Below are positions 22,201-29,924 of a stretch of DNA of 34,578 nt, one piece after another (the first letter of the stretch is position 1; every line of letters starts with the position of its first letter). Source of the DNA: Priapulus caudatus (lineage: Eukaryota > Priapulida > Priapulimorpha > Priapulimorphida > Priapulidae). The translations under genes were made by a program, and so were the position numbers. The notes under the pieces were generated by a model. It ran no database searches and was not told where the DNA came from. It worked only from the letters and a program-made list of their open reading frames with translations. The stretch covers positions 14,510 to 49,087 of the forward strand of contig NW_014578952.1 of NCBI RefSeq assembly GCF_000485595.1, in the 5' to 3' direction.

Positions 22201-22724
22201 GGCAGCGAGCCGTGGTCCTCCTCCACCTGCGTGTTGCAGTAACTGCAGCGGAACTCTCCCGTCGTGAAGTCGAAGAGCCGGTCGACCTCGAGGTCGGTGT
22301 ACGACTTTGCGCAGTTTCCGCACTTGAACGACGCGCGACTCGTCGAGTCTCGCTCCTCAACCTCGATGCGCCGCCGCATGTGGTCGAGCCGGTACTTGAC
22401 GACGTTCACGAACACCTTGTAGTTGATGAAGTAGTAGTTGTGCTTCGACGCCTTGCCGTCCGCGGTCGTCTCGACGCGAAGACGCACCTTGATGAGTTTG
22501 TCGGCTTTCAGCTGGCCGATGATCGCGCGGAGGTGCTTGCGTTCGAAGCGGAGAAGCTCGGCAAGGTCGTCTTCCTTCACGCATGGGTGGCTGACTAGGA
22601 GGTCGATGACGATGGCGTGTTCGACGCCGTAGAATCCGCGTACGACGAGGCGAGCGAGACGCTTCAGGCTGCTGGGAACCTCAGTAAGGATCCCACCGTG
22701 AACGTGCTGCAGAAGCGACGCCAT
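19212..22724 (-). CDS. GTF2E1: General transcription factor IIE subunit 1 (TFIIE-alpha), complete, five exons
   Basis: Exons in transcript order: 22724-22045, 21256-21181, 20272-20132, 19879-19684, 19387-19212 (TGA); 422 residues against 439 in human. Residues 12-120 are the winged-helix domain ([40 protein letters not shown]). The C4 zinc ribbon is intact: Cys135, 138, 160, 163 (FKCGNC…FRCSYC). [14 protein letters not shown] and ILEPEPT follow. Exon 3 carries [13 protein letters not shown], exon 4 [13 protein letters not shown], exon 5 the acidic C-terminus ([32 protein letters not shown]) that binds TFIIH. With TFIIE-beta it loads TFIIH onto the RNA polymerase II preinitiation complex. Exon 2 must be read in the frame [14 protein letters not shown]; the more protein-like [11 protein letters not shown] frame breaks both junctions. 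The exon 3 donor appears to be GC (ATGCAG|GCGAGT). Confidence 0.95.
20383..20460. repeat. Short imperfect tandem repeat (TTGGCATTTCCGGGG unit) in GTF2E1 intron 2
   Basis: Three imperfect copies of a unit of about 27 bp that ends in a G run plus a T run. A C-rich inverted match (GCCCCGAGCCCCC, 20441-20453) follows that could pair with the G runs. Confidence 0.6.
20576..21014. mobile_element. MITE with 19-bp TIRs in GTF2E1 intron 2 (hAT-like candidate)
   Basis: Perfect terminal inverted repeats TAGGGACAGTGATTTTCCG lie at 20582-20600 and 20990-21008. Each is flanked by CATATG (20576-20581 and 21009-21014). CATATG is its own reverse complement, so it may be either a 6-bp target duplication or part of the TIR. 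The interior repeats TTCCGTTT motifs in both orientations and has no transposase frame. A TAGGG… start is common in hAT elements, but the usual 8-bp duplication is not evident. Confidence 0.82.
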
Positions 22725-22961
22725 GACGCCTACTCCACCAGATCCTCAGAGCGGCGCGTTGTCGCGGAGCGAGGGAACCTGGAAATCGATTATACGTGTG
22801 ATTGATCGATTGACGGGTTCGACGCAGAGTTCGTGAAGAAATCTAAGCTGTAAAAAACGTGTTAACAGAAACACCAATCACTTGTGGGTGGAACCCACAC
22901 ATAATTTTGAAATGAAATATAAATCGTGAATGAAATATATAGGAACCAAACCATGCAGTTT
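22725..22961 (-). promoter_or_regulatory. UQCC2-GTF2E1 spacer with orphan 3' splice sites
   Basis: The 237 bp between the UQCC2 stop and the GTF2E1 start contain, on the reverse strand, a good acceptor ACGTTTTTTACAG| (exon would start at 22847) and a second, ATCGATTTCCAG| (22778). No AATAAA or ATTAAA was seen after the UQCC2 stop. The acceptors could close a 5' UTR intron or serve as trans-splice sites; the sequence alone does not decide. Confidence 0.45.
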
Positions 22962-23339
22962 CTATTTCCCAGTCTTCTTTTTCTTCTGCTCAGATTTCTG
23001 CTGTGCCTGCCACCATCTTCTGTTTTCCTTGTCAATTATCTGTAAGCTCTCAGTTGCCATCAACAAGTGACATTCCTCTAGGGTTAATCCGGTAGACGCT
23101 GTTCCTTCCTGAAACTTAACTTGGTATTTGTCTTTGTGTTTGTTGAGTGCAAGAGTCATTAACGCGTCGTAATATTTGTCGCACTCTACGGCGTTGGCGA
23201 TTTTCGTCGTTTCACCTTCACGAAATGTTTCTGCGACTTTGTTGCGAATATGCTGTCCAAGGTCACGGCTAAACTTGCTATTGTCAACTGGCCACATTTC
23301 TAGCAGCCGCACAAATTTTCTGTACTGGGAAAATGCCAT
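22962..23339 (-). CDS. UQCC2: Ubiquinol-cytochrome c reductase complex assembly factor 2 (intronless)
   Basis: A single uninterrupted exon of 125 residues, against 126 in human. The family signature is clear along the length: YRKFVRLLEMWPVDNSK…RDLGQHIRNKVAETFREGE near the N-terminus, CDKYYDALMTLALNKHKDKY in the middle, then GLTLEECHLLMATESLQ and a Lys-rich tail. UQCC2 is a mitochondrial nucleoid/matrix protein that works with UQCC1 to stabilise newly made cytochrome b during complex III assembly. The start chosen gives a family-length protein. The vertebrate gene has introns; this one has none, yet the frame is intact and it lies in a tight cluster, so it is a gene rather than a processed pseudogene. 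Confidence 0.94.
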   Translation of the reverse strand: MAFSQYRKFVRLLEMWPVDNSKFSRDLGQHIRNKVAETFREGETTKIANAVECDKYYDALMTLALNKHKDKYQVKFQEGTASTGLTLEECHLLMATESLQIIDKENRRWWQAQQKSEQKKKKTGK

Positions 23340-23473
23340 CTCGCATTTTTTGGCTATGCTTGCACGCTAGTAGTAGGAACAGATGTGCACGTAGTGACGT
23401 ACAAATCACAAGTAGTTGAAGTACAAATGACACAGTGAACGCGATATCACTGCGTGGATCGCAAATAAGCAAT

Positions 23474-23761
23474 TTAGTGATGCTGTTCGTTGCCATGCAT
23501 GGCCTCGAAATGACACAAAGTCTTATATTTCTGTAATAGTTCGTTCTTCAGAACAACCTGTTTTCTGAGAACATCAATCTGCTGCTGTTGTTCTGCCTTA
23601 CTCAGTTCGATTCCCGGCAACTTCGCAATTTGATGTCTACACAGCTCAAATAGCCGGCTCAGCTCTGCCAGCTTCTGCGCAACATCATGAGAGTCCTTTT
23701 CAATACTCCTTATAATTTCATATATTAACGAAAGGAAATTGACATCAACGCACTCGCCCAT
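23474..23761 (-). CDS. MED9: Mediator complex subunit 9 (intronless)
   Basis: A single exon of 95 residues. The MED9 core is recognisable: FLSLIYEIIRSIEKDSHDVA, then KLPGIELSKAEQQQQIDVLR and KNELLQKYKTLCHFEA, predicted to form the paired helices that hold MED9 in the Mediator middle module with MED4, MED7 and MED21. The long disordered N-terminus of vertebrate MED9 is absent. Mediator bridges activators to RNA polymerase II. It is the first gene of the reverse-strand trio and ends 134 bp before the UQCC2 start, with no canonical polyadenylation hexamer seen between them. Confidence 0.93.
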   Translation of the reverse strand: MGECVDVNFLSLIYEIIRSIEKDSHDVAQKLAELSRLFELCRHQIAKLPGIELSKAEQQQQIDVLRKQVVLKNELLQKYKTLCHFEAMHGNEQHH

Positions 23762-23782
23762 AGTGCATTTTGCAATTAACGT

Positions 23783-23827
23783 TCATTCCAGATAGACACG
23801 AAAAACGCTGAAGAGCGCTGCCATATT
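23783..23827 (-). promoter_or_regulatory. MED9 upstream region: YY1-like motif overlapping a 13-codon upstream ORF
   Basis: AATATGGCAGC on the reverse strand (23827-23817) resembles a YY1 site. Its ATG opens a frame of 13 codons (MAALFSVFRVYLE, 23824-23783) that ends 21 bases before the MED9 start. If transcription begins upstream, this upstream frame could lower MED9 translation; if it begins inside, the frame is irrelevant. Confidence 0.4.
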
Positions 23828-24059
23828 GGACCGGGTGCCGCGATTTTAAAACACAAGGCGCACCCGACGGCGAGTCTTCGTTTTTATACATTTTTTATTT
23901 ATAAAGTGCAAGCGTCATATTCAAGGTTTGAATTTACATATTAGTATTTGTGTTGACATTCATATTCATAGGTATAAATGACTTCAACTGAGATTATTGA
24001 CATCTAGAATTCGTAATCGTTTTCTGACGGTGAGGAGCTCGCAAGCTGATGTTGATTTA

Positions 24060-24182
24060 TCATTAATGCATATTAATATGCCTATTAATGCATTTTAATT
24101 AATTTAAATTTAAATTTAATTTTTAAATTTAAATTTAAATTTAATTTTAATTAATTTTAATTAATGCATATTAATTAATGCG
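24060..24182. repeat. AT-only self-complementary tract
   Basis: More than 100 bp made almost only of A and T, built from TTAAT, AAATTT and ATTAATGCAT blocks. The right part repeats the left part inverted (TTAATGCATATTAAT). It can fold back along much of its length. Confidence 0.8.
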
Positions 24183-24334
24183 CCACCATATATAGCTAGG
24201 CCTAAATGAAAAATATATAAGCTAAACAGATAAATAGCAATCACCTTGATTAGTATTCGCATCTGTATCCGTATTCGAATTTACTATATACTAAATAAAA
24301 TAAAGCTAACAAATGTACCGCTGTATATGACCAC

Positions 24335-25175
24335 TTTCAAACAAAGAAAGAGAGGTAGGCCCCTACCACTTACAAACGTAGTTTGGAAAGTCCTAGCAGA
24401 CGTCATCTTGCAGAGACTACATCACCTGCAGAGAAGATATACCCACAATCTCAGCCAGGGTACCACAGGGGCAGAAGTACTGTGGATGGAATCTTCACCA
24501 TTCGACAAGTAATGGAGAAAACGAGAGAACAGCGCAGAAGTTTGTATATAGCTTTTGTGGACTTCACTAAAGCGTTTGACACGGTGACACCGTCAATCGT
24601 GAGCTATTCTTTATCATCCTGAGTAAGCTGGGCTGCCCTGCAAAGTTCATAAGAATCATCAAGAAGCTATATACGAGCGTGCATGCAAGACTCATTGTAG
24701 ATGGTGAACTCACACAGGCCTTTGAGTACAACAGTGGTGTCAAGCAGGGTTGTAAGCTAGCACCAACACTTTATGGCATCTATGCAGCTGTTTTACTTTG
24801 TCTTGCTTATAAGAAAATCAAGCACACCTGCAGTGTAAAGGTCAGATTTCGCTATGATGGTGATATATTTGATCTTCGAAGACTGAAGTCAAAGACCAAA
24901 GTTCTTACCGAGTACATCAGGGAGCCTCAATATGCAGACGATATAACCATATTCAGTGACACTTCGGCGGGACTACAGTTGTTACTCACAGCTTACAACG
25001 ACCTTGCTAAGAAGATGGGACTACGTATTAACACTGCAAAGACAGAGACCATGTGCATTGGTACTGAAGCTGAGTTCTTCATAGCTGACACCAAGTTGGC
25101 GAACGTCACCCGCTTCAAATACCATGGCAGCTATGTAACAAATGGTCAAAGACTGGTGCGGCGTAGGCTGTGATT
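24335..25175 (+). pseudogene. Decayed non-LTR retrotransposon reverse transcriptase
   Basis: RT palm and finger motifs in order: LPLTNVVWKVLADVILQRL (24362 on), GYHRGRSTVDGIFTIRQVME, LYIAFVDFTKAFDTV (first catalytic Asp region, about 24542-24586), HARLIVDGELTQAFEYNSGV then KQGCKLAPTLYGI (24682 on), FNLRRL-like FDLRRLKSKTKV, and the catalytic QYADDI (24929 on) followed by MGLRINTAKTETM and FKYHGSYVTNG. Frame changes near 24440 and 24620 split it and the endonuclease and C-terminus are missing, so it is dead. It differs from the fossil in DNAJC8 intron 2. The clade cannot be set from motifs alone. Confidence 0.9.
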
Positions 25176-25486
25176 GGAAGACACAAAGTGTCAATCCTCG
25201 GCGCGCCTCGGCATCATGGCCGCATCACGTCTAGCGCATACTACAGCAAACGAATACACGCAGGTTGAGGAGACCGTGTAAAGGGCATGAAGTGACTAGG
25301 TGACAATTGCTAGTCACGGCAGGTAACAATATGCGCCAGATAAGGTACGCAAATACGGCCGGTGACGGGACGACGGCGAGGATGTCAAAAGGCGGATCAA
25401 TCTATAACCGAAAAATCCAAGGCCCCCCCCCTCAAGGCTGACGTAGCCGAGCCGGTGTACGTGTGACGAAAACTTCGCGATGTTAC

Positions 25487-25551
25487 GCTGCCCGCTATAC
25501 GGATTCGCGCGCCCGCCCTCCTTCGGCGCGCGAATCCGTATAGCGGGCAGC
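25487..25551. repeat. Perfect 26-bp-arm GC-rich hairpin
   Basis: The arm GCTGCCCGCTATACGGATTC plus GCGCGC (25487-25512) is matched perfectly in inverse at 25526-25551 around a 13-nt C-rich loop. The flanks GCGATGTTAC and GCGAGATGCTAC are only roughly repeated, so a target duplication is not established. Confidence 0.9.
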
Positions 25552-25943
25552 GCGAGATGCTACATACAACACCCCGCGGTCGCGTGCGCCTAGCTCCCGC
25601 GGAAGTGCGCGGCTTAACCACTCTCGGCGGTCGGGGAACAACGCATCTTTTGCGCAACGCAACCCTGTATCCGGTCTCTCTGGATGATTTACAATACAGG
25701 ATTAACAGGGTTACGCCGTCGGCTAAACAAATATTTGCTATATACTCAGAATTACTGCAGTTTATCTGTAAATGCGCCCGAAAAACAGTGTGTCAGTGAG
25801 TCCGTCAAACTGTTTCGCAACCATTAGGCCTAACCCACTTTACGTTGAAATTAAGTGGAACTCTTTACGTGTTCCTGACTGTACCATTGTATTAATTTTT
25901 CGTAGACGGGACGCATGGCGTTCTGTTGCTCCGATGCCGATGC

Positions 25944-25998
25944 GTCGGTCCCATAGAACTAGAAATATAACTTCTATTTCTAGTTCTATGGTCGGTCC
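25944..25998. mobile_element. 39-bp palindrome flanked by 8-bp direct repeats
   Basis: The palindrome 25952-25990 begins CATAGAACTAGAAATA and ends with its exact inverse around a short A/T-rich loop. It is bracketed by perfect direct repeats GTCGGTCC (25944-25951 and 25991-25998). Size and architecture resemble the CAGGAGTAG family elsewhere in the window, but the arm sequence is different. Confidence 0.75.
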
Positions 25999-26254
25999 GT
26001 GCACACTCACGTGGACAAGTGAATGTAGACGTAAATGAGTATATACAATTACTGTCACGTCCACAGAAATGTTTATAGAGAGTATAATTATTATGGTATT
26101 TCTATCGTCACGTATCTCACGTCCTGTCCCGTCCTTTTCCCCGCGCGCGTCTCTCGCGGGCCAGATCGCGGATGCCTGCTCGCGCTACGCGCGGGGTTAT
26201 ATATATTTCGCCCTCGAGATGGCGCTATGCTGTCGTATTTAAATCTTTAGTGTA

Positions 26255-26505
26255 CGCGCGAATATAGCAACCGGCAGTTAGATGCGATATGATATGACTA
26301 CTAGGCACTTTAATTTAATTTAATTTTTTTTTTTTTAGGGTTAGGGTTAGGGTTTAGGTTAGGTTTAGGGTTTAGGTTAGGTTAGGGTTAGGGTTTTTTT
26401 TTTTAAGTGCCTAGTAGTCATATCCTAAGTGCCTAGTAGTCATATCCTAAGTGCCTAGTAGTCATATCATATCGCATCTAACTGCCGGGTGCCGAATATA
26501 CGCGC
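26255..26505. mobile_element. Inverted-repeat element carrying a TTAGGG/TTTAGG tract
   Basis: The arms at 26269-26311 (GGCAGTTAGATGCGATATGA then TATGACTACTAGGCACTT) and about 26404-26487 (inverse) match almost perfectly, with weaker extension to ACGCGCG motifs at 26254 and 26499. The right arm has three tandem 22-bp copies of CCTAAGTGCCTAGTAGTCAT(AT) where the left has one. The centre (26334-26394) is TTAGGG/GTTTAGG telomere-type repeat set between T runs. No convincing target-site duplication was found. Confidence 0.75.
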
Positions 26506-27480
26506 GTGTGCATATAATTATGTGTGCTTACGTGCACATGTCACTGTACATAGTGTCACTGATGATTGATCTCTATAATTATACTAACGTTGGTCTGTGT
26601 ACCTACGCTCCACTGCTCACTAGCTAGTGGCGAAATTTGTGAGATTTATATCCAAGTTCCATGTTAGGTTATATGATTCGAATGCCACTGCACCTGGTCT
26701 GCGAAATGTCAAAAGTGCATGATTATATTCGAGAATCCCCACCGTAACCCTATAAATATCATTCGCCTAAATATATTATTTCTATGATCTCGATTCTTCG
26801 GTGCTCAGCTACTGGTCGGATGTAAAAAGCACGCGTAACCAGGGAAAGACACGTTGATCTTCTGGAGAGCTAGTGCTTCCCCCTATAAACAATAGCTACG
26901 GCCATCACGCGCCGAGTCGCGATTGGCTGAGTCGCTGCAGTCGCTGGACAGCAAAAAAACCGGTACCAAGTTGTTTTCGCGTGTCAATCAATATAATCGG
27001 AGTTACGGGAACGAGAACGGTAAGCGTGTACATTACTACTAAAGAGTGTATTTTTTACTCGAGAAATATCGTGGAAATGCAAGTTTGCGCGATCACTAGC
27101 TGCCCGATGGTTTACATGATGGGCACAGTTGTTTCGCTGTTGTTTTATACCGCTGTCATCGTTTCGTTTAGCGTTTGCTGGTGTCGTGATGGCACTGATA
27201 CTGATACTGATAGTGATTGTGATACTCGGTGACGGGTTGTCACCGATTGTGTGTGTGTGTACATTGATTGCATAGACCACCTTCTATGCGTACAACGCTG
27301 ACTGTGCGATCCTAACCGTTACACGATGATATGCTATATTTACTTATGCATAGCAAATATGGTATATTTGCACATGATTATTTTCGGAGCCTAGAGTAGC
27401 AAGAATTGAAGCGTATTAGCCGTATACACAATCGATCTACATTGTAAGTTTTGGAGAGTAGGCCTAGTTGTGATTTCAAC
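26506..27480. other. Anonymous spacer
   Basis: No gene recognised. Around 26890-27010 a GC-richer patch has an inverted CCAAT box (GATTGGCTGAG, 26921) and a good donor-like AACG|GTAAGC at 27020. It could be a promoter with a first exon, but no protein homology supports that. The forward frame 26873-27232 is unrecognised. Confidence 0.35.
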
Positions 27481-27720
27481 TGCCAGTGCCAGTTGCGTTG
27501 CCAACTCTCTTATTCATGTTGTTTGTGCACGCAGCACAGGGCGGGCGTGCGGTATACTTGTGTGTTGCAGATGAGCATTTGACCGGCATTTACAGGTGAT
27601 TATAGGCGAAATAGAGTAGAGAAACATTTGGACTTTGGTACATTTCGTGTTTATTTACCATTAATTTTTGTTATTGAGACGTTCCAAGTGCCTGTGCGTG
27701 TGCCAGTGCCAGTTGCGCTG
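27481..27720. mobile_element. Single-arm copy of the foldback element, between 20-bp direct repeats
   Basis: 27503-27696 matches the right arm of the 8953-9947 foldback element from CTCTTATTCATGTTGTTTGT to GAGACGTTCCAAGTGCCTGT, and preserves the outer end that the intronic copy lost. It is bracketed by TGCCAGTGCCAGTTGCG[T/C]TG at 27481-27500 and 27701-27720 (19 of 20 identical). The inner arm, loop and opposite arm are missing. Confidence 0.85.
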
Positions 27721-27776
27721 GAACCACCTTTTCTTGGTTGCGTACGTGACAGTGATCATGTCATCATCTATAACTA

Positions 27777-27829
27777 TATAGCCCCCCGCTCCGCCGCAGG
27801 CCGCCTGCGGCTGAGCGGAGGGCTATAAT
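27777..27829. repeat. GC-rich short palindrome
   Basis: TATAGCCC[C/T]CCGCTC and the GCCGCAGGC core pair with the inverse half around 27804, with one indel. The sequence just to its right (GAGCGGAGGGCTATAATTCT, then AGA…GAGCTAG) recurs in similar form at 33524-33553. Confidence 0.75.
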
Positions 27830-28362
27830 TCTAGACTAGAGCTAGATCCGTTCATTCGTAACACCCTCATTTTCTCAACACTTTCGCAACAGTAATAGGG
27901 CCGTAGCCTGCGGTACGTGGTCACAGCTAGCTGCCCCCTAGATTTTGGAGCAAAATAAAAAAAATAAATTGTTCTACTAAAAGAGAATTGTCGTAGTCAG
28001 AATGAAGGCTGTACATGTGCTCAAAAGTACCTCAAATACCATCTTCCGCAATCTACATTTTCAAAATTTTCTGTGGGAGAACCCCCAGACCCCACCTGTT
28101 TCTCACCCCCTCCTTGAAATCCTAGATCCACCACTGCCCCCCCCCCTAGGATTTTGCTCAGCCTACGGTCCTGCCATAATGATCTATACTGCATGAGCTC
28201 TTATATGTATGTGACGTTCTGTAGATGTATTATGGGCCAAGCTGGCAGTGACTGATGGAGTGTGAGTATAATCTATAGAGTATAAAGTAGCCTCTGACAT
28301 GACTCATAAAAAGTGTAAAAAAATTGGCACGTAGCACACACATCCTGTCTTGGCTATCTGCT

Positions 28363-28611
28363 TAAATTGGGTTTACAATGCCGACTTTATGTTGTAAAAT
28401 TGGCGAGTTGGACCAATTTTGTAATTCGGCAACAAAGAGTTGGTGAAAATAGAACATGTTCTAATCACCCAACTAGTTGCTATTGATCAGTTGCTCGCAC
28501 GACTTTTGCGTTTACACTGCCGATTGTTGGTTGTATACAAAGTTTGCGAAATTGGTCCAATTCGCCAATTTGACAACATAAGTCGGTACCAGGTAGTGTA
28601 AACACAGTTTA
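28363..28611. mobile_element. MITE with about 60-bp TIRs and TA duplication (Tc1/mariner-like candidate)
   Basis: The left end AATTGGGTTTACAATGCCGAC (28365 on) and the inverse of the right end AACTGTGTTTACAC…ACCGAC share about 60 bp with indels, including TTATGTTGT, AAATTGGCGA and TTGGACCAATTT. TA flanks both ends (28363-28364 and 28610-28611). The 245-bp body has no coding capacity. Confidence 0.8.
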
Positions 28612-28723
28612 GGTGGATGAGTGAATCTTCCAGTGAGTACTCATGAGCTGATATGCTGAATCATGGTGTTGTGTAATGTTTTATACATGCACCTAGTGTT
28701 GGAGATCGGTCCAAATTTCATGA

Positions 28724-28815
28724 TTGATCATCGGTTTTACAAAACAACCGATGATCAATTAATCATCGATCATTTTAGATTGCGGCGGCGACGCGGTGAC
28801 GCCGCGTCGTCGTCG
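28724..28815. repeat. Two adjacent hairpins
   Basis: TTGATCATCGGTT (28724-28736) pairs with AACCGATGATCAA (28746-28758) around 9 nt. About 25 bp further on, GACGCGG and CCGCGTC pair in the GC-rich stretch 28783-28815. No flanking duplication was found. Confidence 0.6.
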
Positions 28816-28839
28816 ACACAACCGGTGCATTGAGAAGGA

Positions 28840-29340
28840 ATATTGACATTGTATGTGTAGCTAGTATTTAATGGTAAGTAAATTAAGGATACTGTTAGGG
28901 TTCCGGACGGGTAACTAAGGGGCATTGCAACATAACTGCTCATCAAATTCAATCAAACTCATATCCATTACATAAGAGAGATGTCTCTCTATGCTATCGA
29001 TGCTATTATTAAAAATTCATTGCTAATTAAATGACGGCAAAAATTGTGAATTTATACAAAAATGCTTTTTTTGTTATATCTCAGAAACAGCAGATTTGGG
29101 ACCTAAACTTTTAACCATAAGTTGTTCTTAATATGAACAAAAAAATGGTCCCTGGAATTTTTTTTAAATGCTTTAATTTAGGAAATAAGTTGAAAAGATG
29201 TAGGAAAATTTAGGATTAGGCTTGATTTTCAGGAAACAAAGTCGCTTAGTTCCTTGAAAATTTACACCGCACCGTGTTTACTAATATATATATATTAAGC
29301 AATTATATATGTTAAATATGTTGACACATATATATGAATG
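28840..29340. other. Anonymous AT-rich spacer
   Basis: No gene or structured repeat was recognised apart from isolated TCCTTGAAAAT motifs (near 29252) like those of the next element. Confidence 0.4.
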
Positions 29341-29370
29341 TTGAATGCCAATGCAAGTGTTTTTGCCAAT

Positions 29371-29918
29371 GCATGGTTTGCACAGTCCTTGAAAAGTCCT
29401 TGAATTTGAGGGGAGTCCTTGAAAAGTACTTGAATTTAGTAAATGTTGATTTTGTGCTTGAAAAGTCTGAATTTCATGAAAATGTCCTTGATTTTTTAGA
29501 AAGAATCCTTGCCTGTAATAAAAAGAAATTTGTACCATCAATAATGTGCAAACTTCAATAAAATTTGCAATAAAATTTGCGTTAATTGAGCTTAAAAAGC
29601 TATAGACACGATAGACAGTTAAATGATGATCACAAATTACATTAAGTCAGTAAAATCAGTGGGTAAATCAAGGTATGTTGTAGATGTGACAATGACAGTG
29701 TTTAGAAGGGTTTATTAATGTGATCAAGAGTAGATAATCTACTCTTGATGTGATCCAGGTAAGTTTTAGAGGTGACAGTGATTAAGAATGGGGTTATTAA
29801 ATTAATCCAGATATGTTTTGTTCTGTGTATGAATTCCGATAAAATGTCCTTGAATTTCTGATAAAATGTCCTTGAAAAGTCCTTGAAAAAAATTTCAGTC
29901 CTGTATGAACCATGCAAA
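29371..29918. mobile_element. TCCTTGAAAAG-rich DNA element (candidate) with short TIRs
   Basis: The ends TGCATGGTTTGCACAG (left) and TGCATGGTTCATACAG (inverse of right) form imperfect 16-bp terminal repeats. AGTCCTTGAAAAGTCCTTGA-type motifs cluster next to both ends. Inside, two tandem units of about 65-80 bp (from about 29671 and 29755) share AGGTA[TA]GTT…GTGACA…GGGTTTATTAA. A tiny palindrome (copy C) is inserted at the end of the first unit. No coding. Confidence 0.55.
29718..29754. mobile_element. Tiny palindromic element, copy C (23 bp, 7-bp direct repeats)
   Basis: 29725-29747 begins CAAGAGTAGAT and is a complete palindrome around one central base. It is flanked by perfect direct repeats ATGTGAT (29718-29724 and 29748-29754). 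The neighbouring tandem unit has the equivalent sequence without the palindrome and with a single target (TTATTAAATTAATCCAG, around 29804-29820). Confidence 0.8.
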
Positions 29919-29924
29919 TTGCAA

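Noticed and set aside
21966-22598. A 210-codon forward open frame
   Set aside because: It lies antisense to GTF2E1 exon 1, whose conserved winged helix and zinc ribbon fix the real frame; it is a shadow of GC-rich coding sequence.
22962-23339. UQCC2 as a processed pseudogene, because it lacks introns
   Set aside because: The frame is intact with family length and motifs, there is no poly-A remnant or target duplication, and it lies in a tight cluster with two genuine genes.
25270-25320. GTGACTAG / CTAGTCAC short inverted repeat
   Set aside because: Only 8-bp arms and no flanking duplication; expected by chance at this scale.
27524-27560. tRNA- or 5S-like GC-rich blocks (also checked at 26900 and 30550)
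   Set aside because: No A-box/B-box pair, cloverleaf or 5S consensus could be traced.
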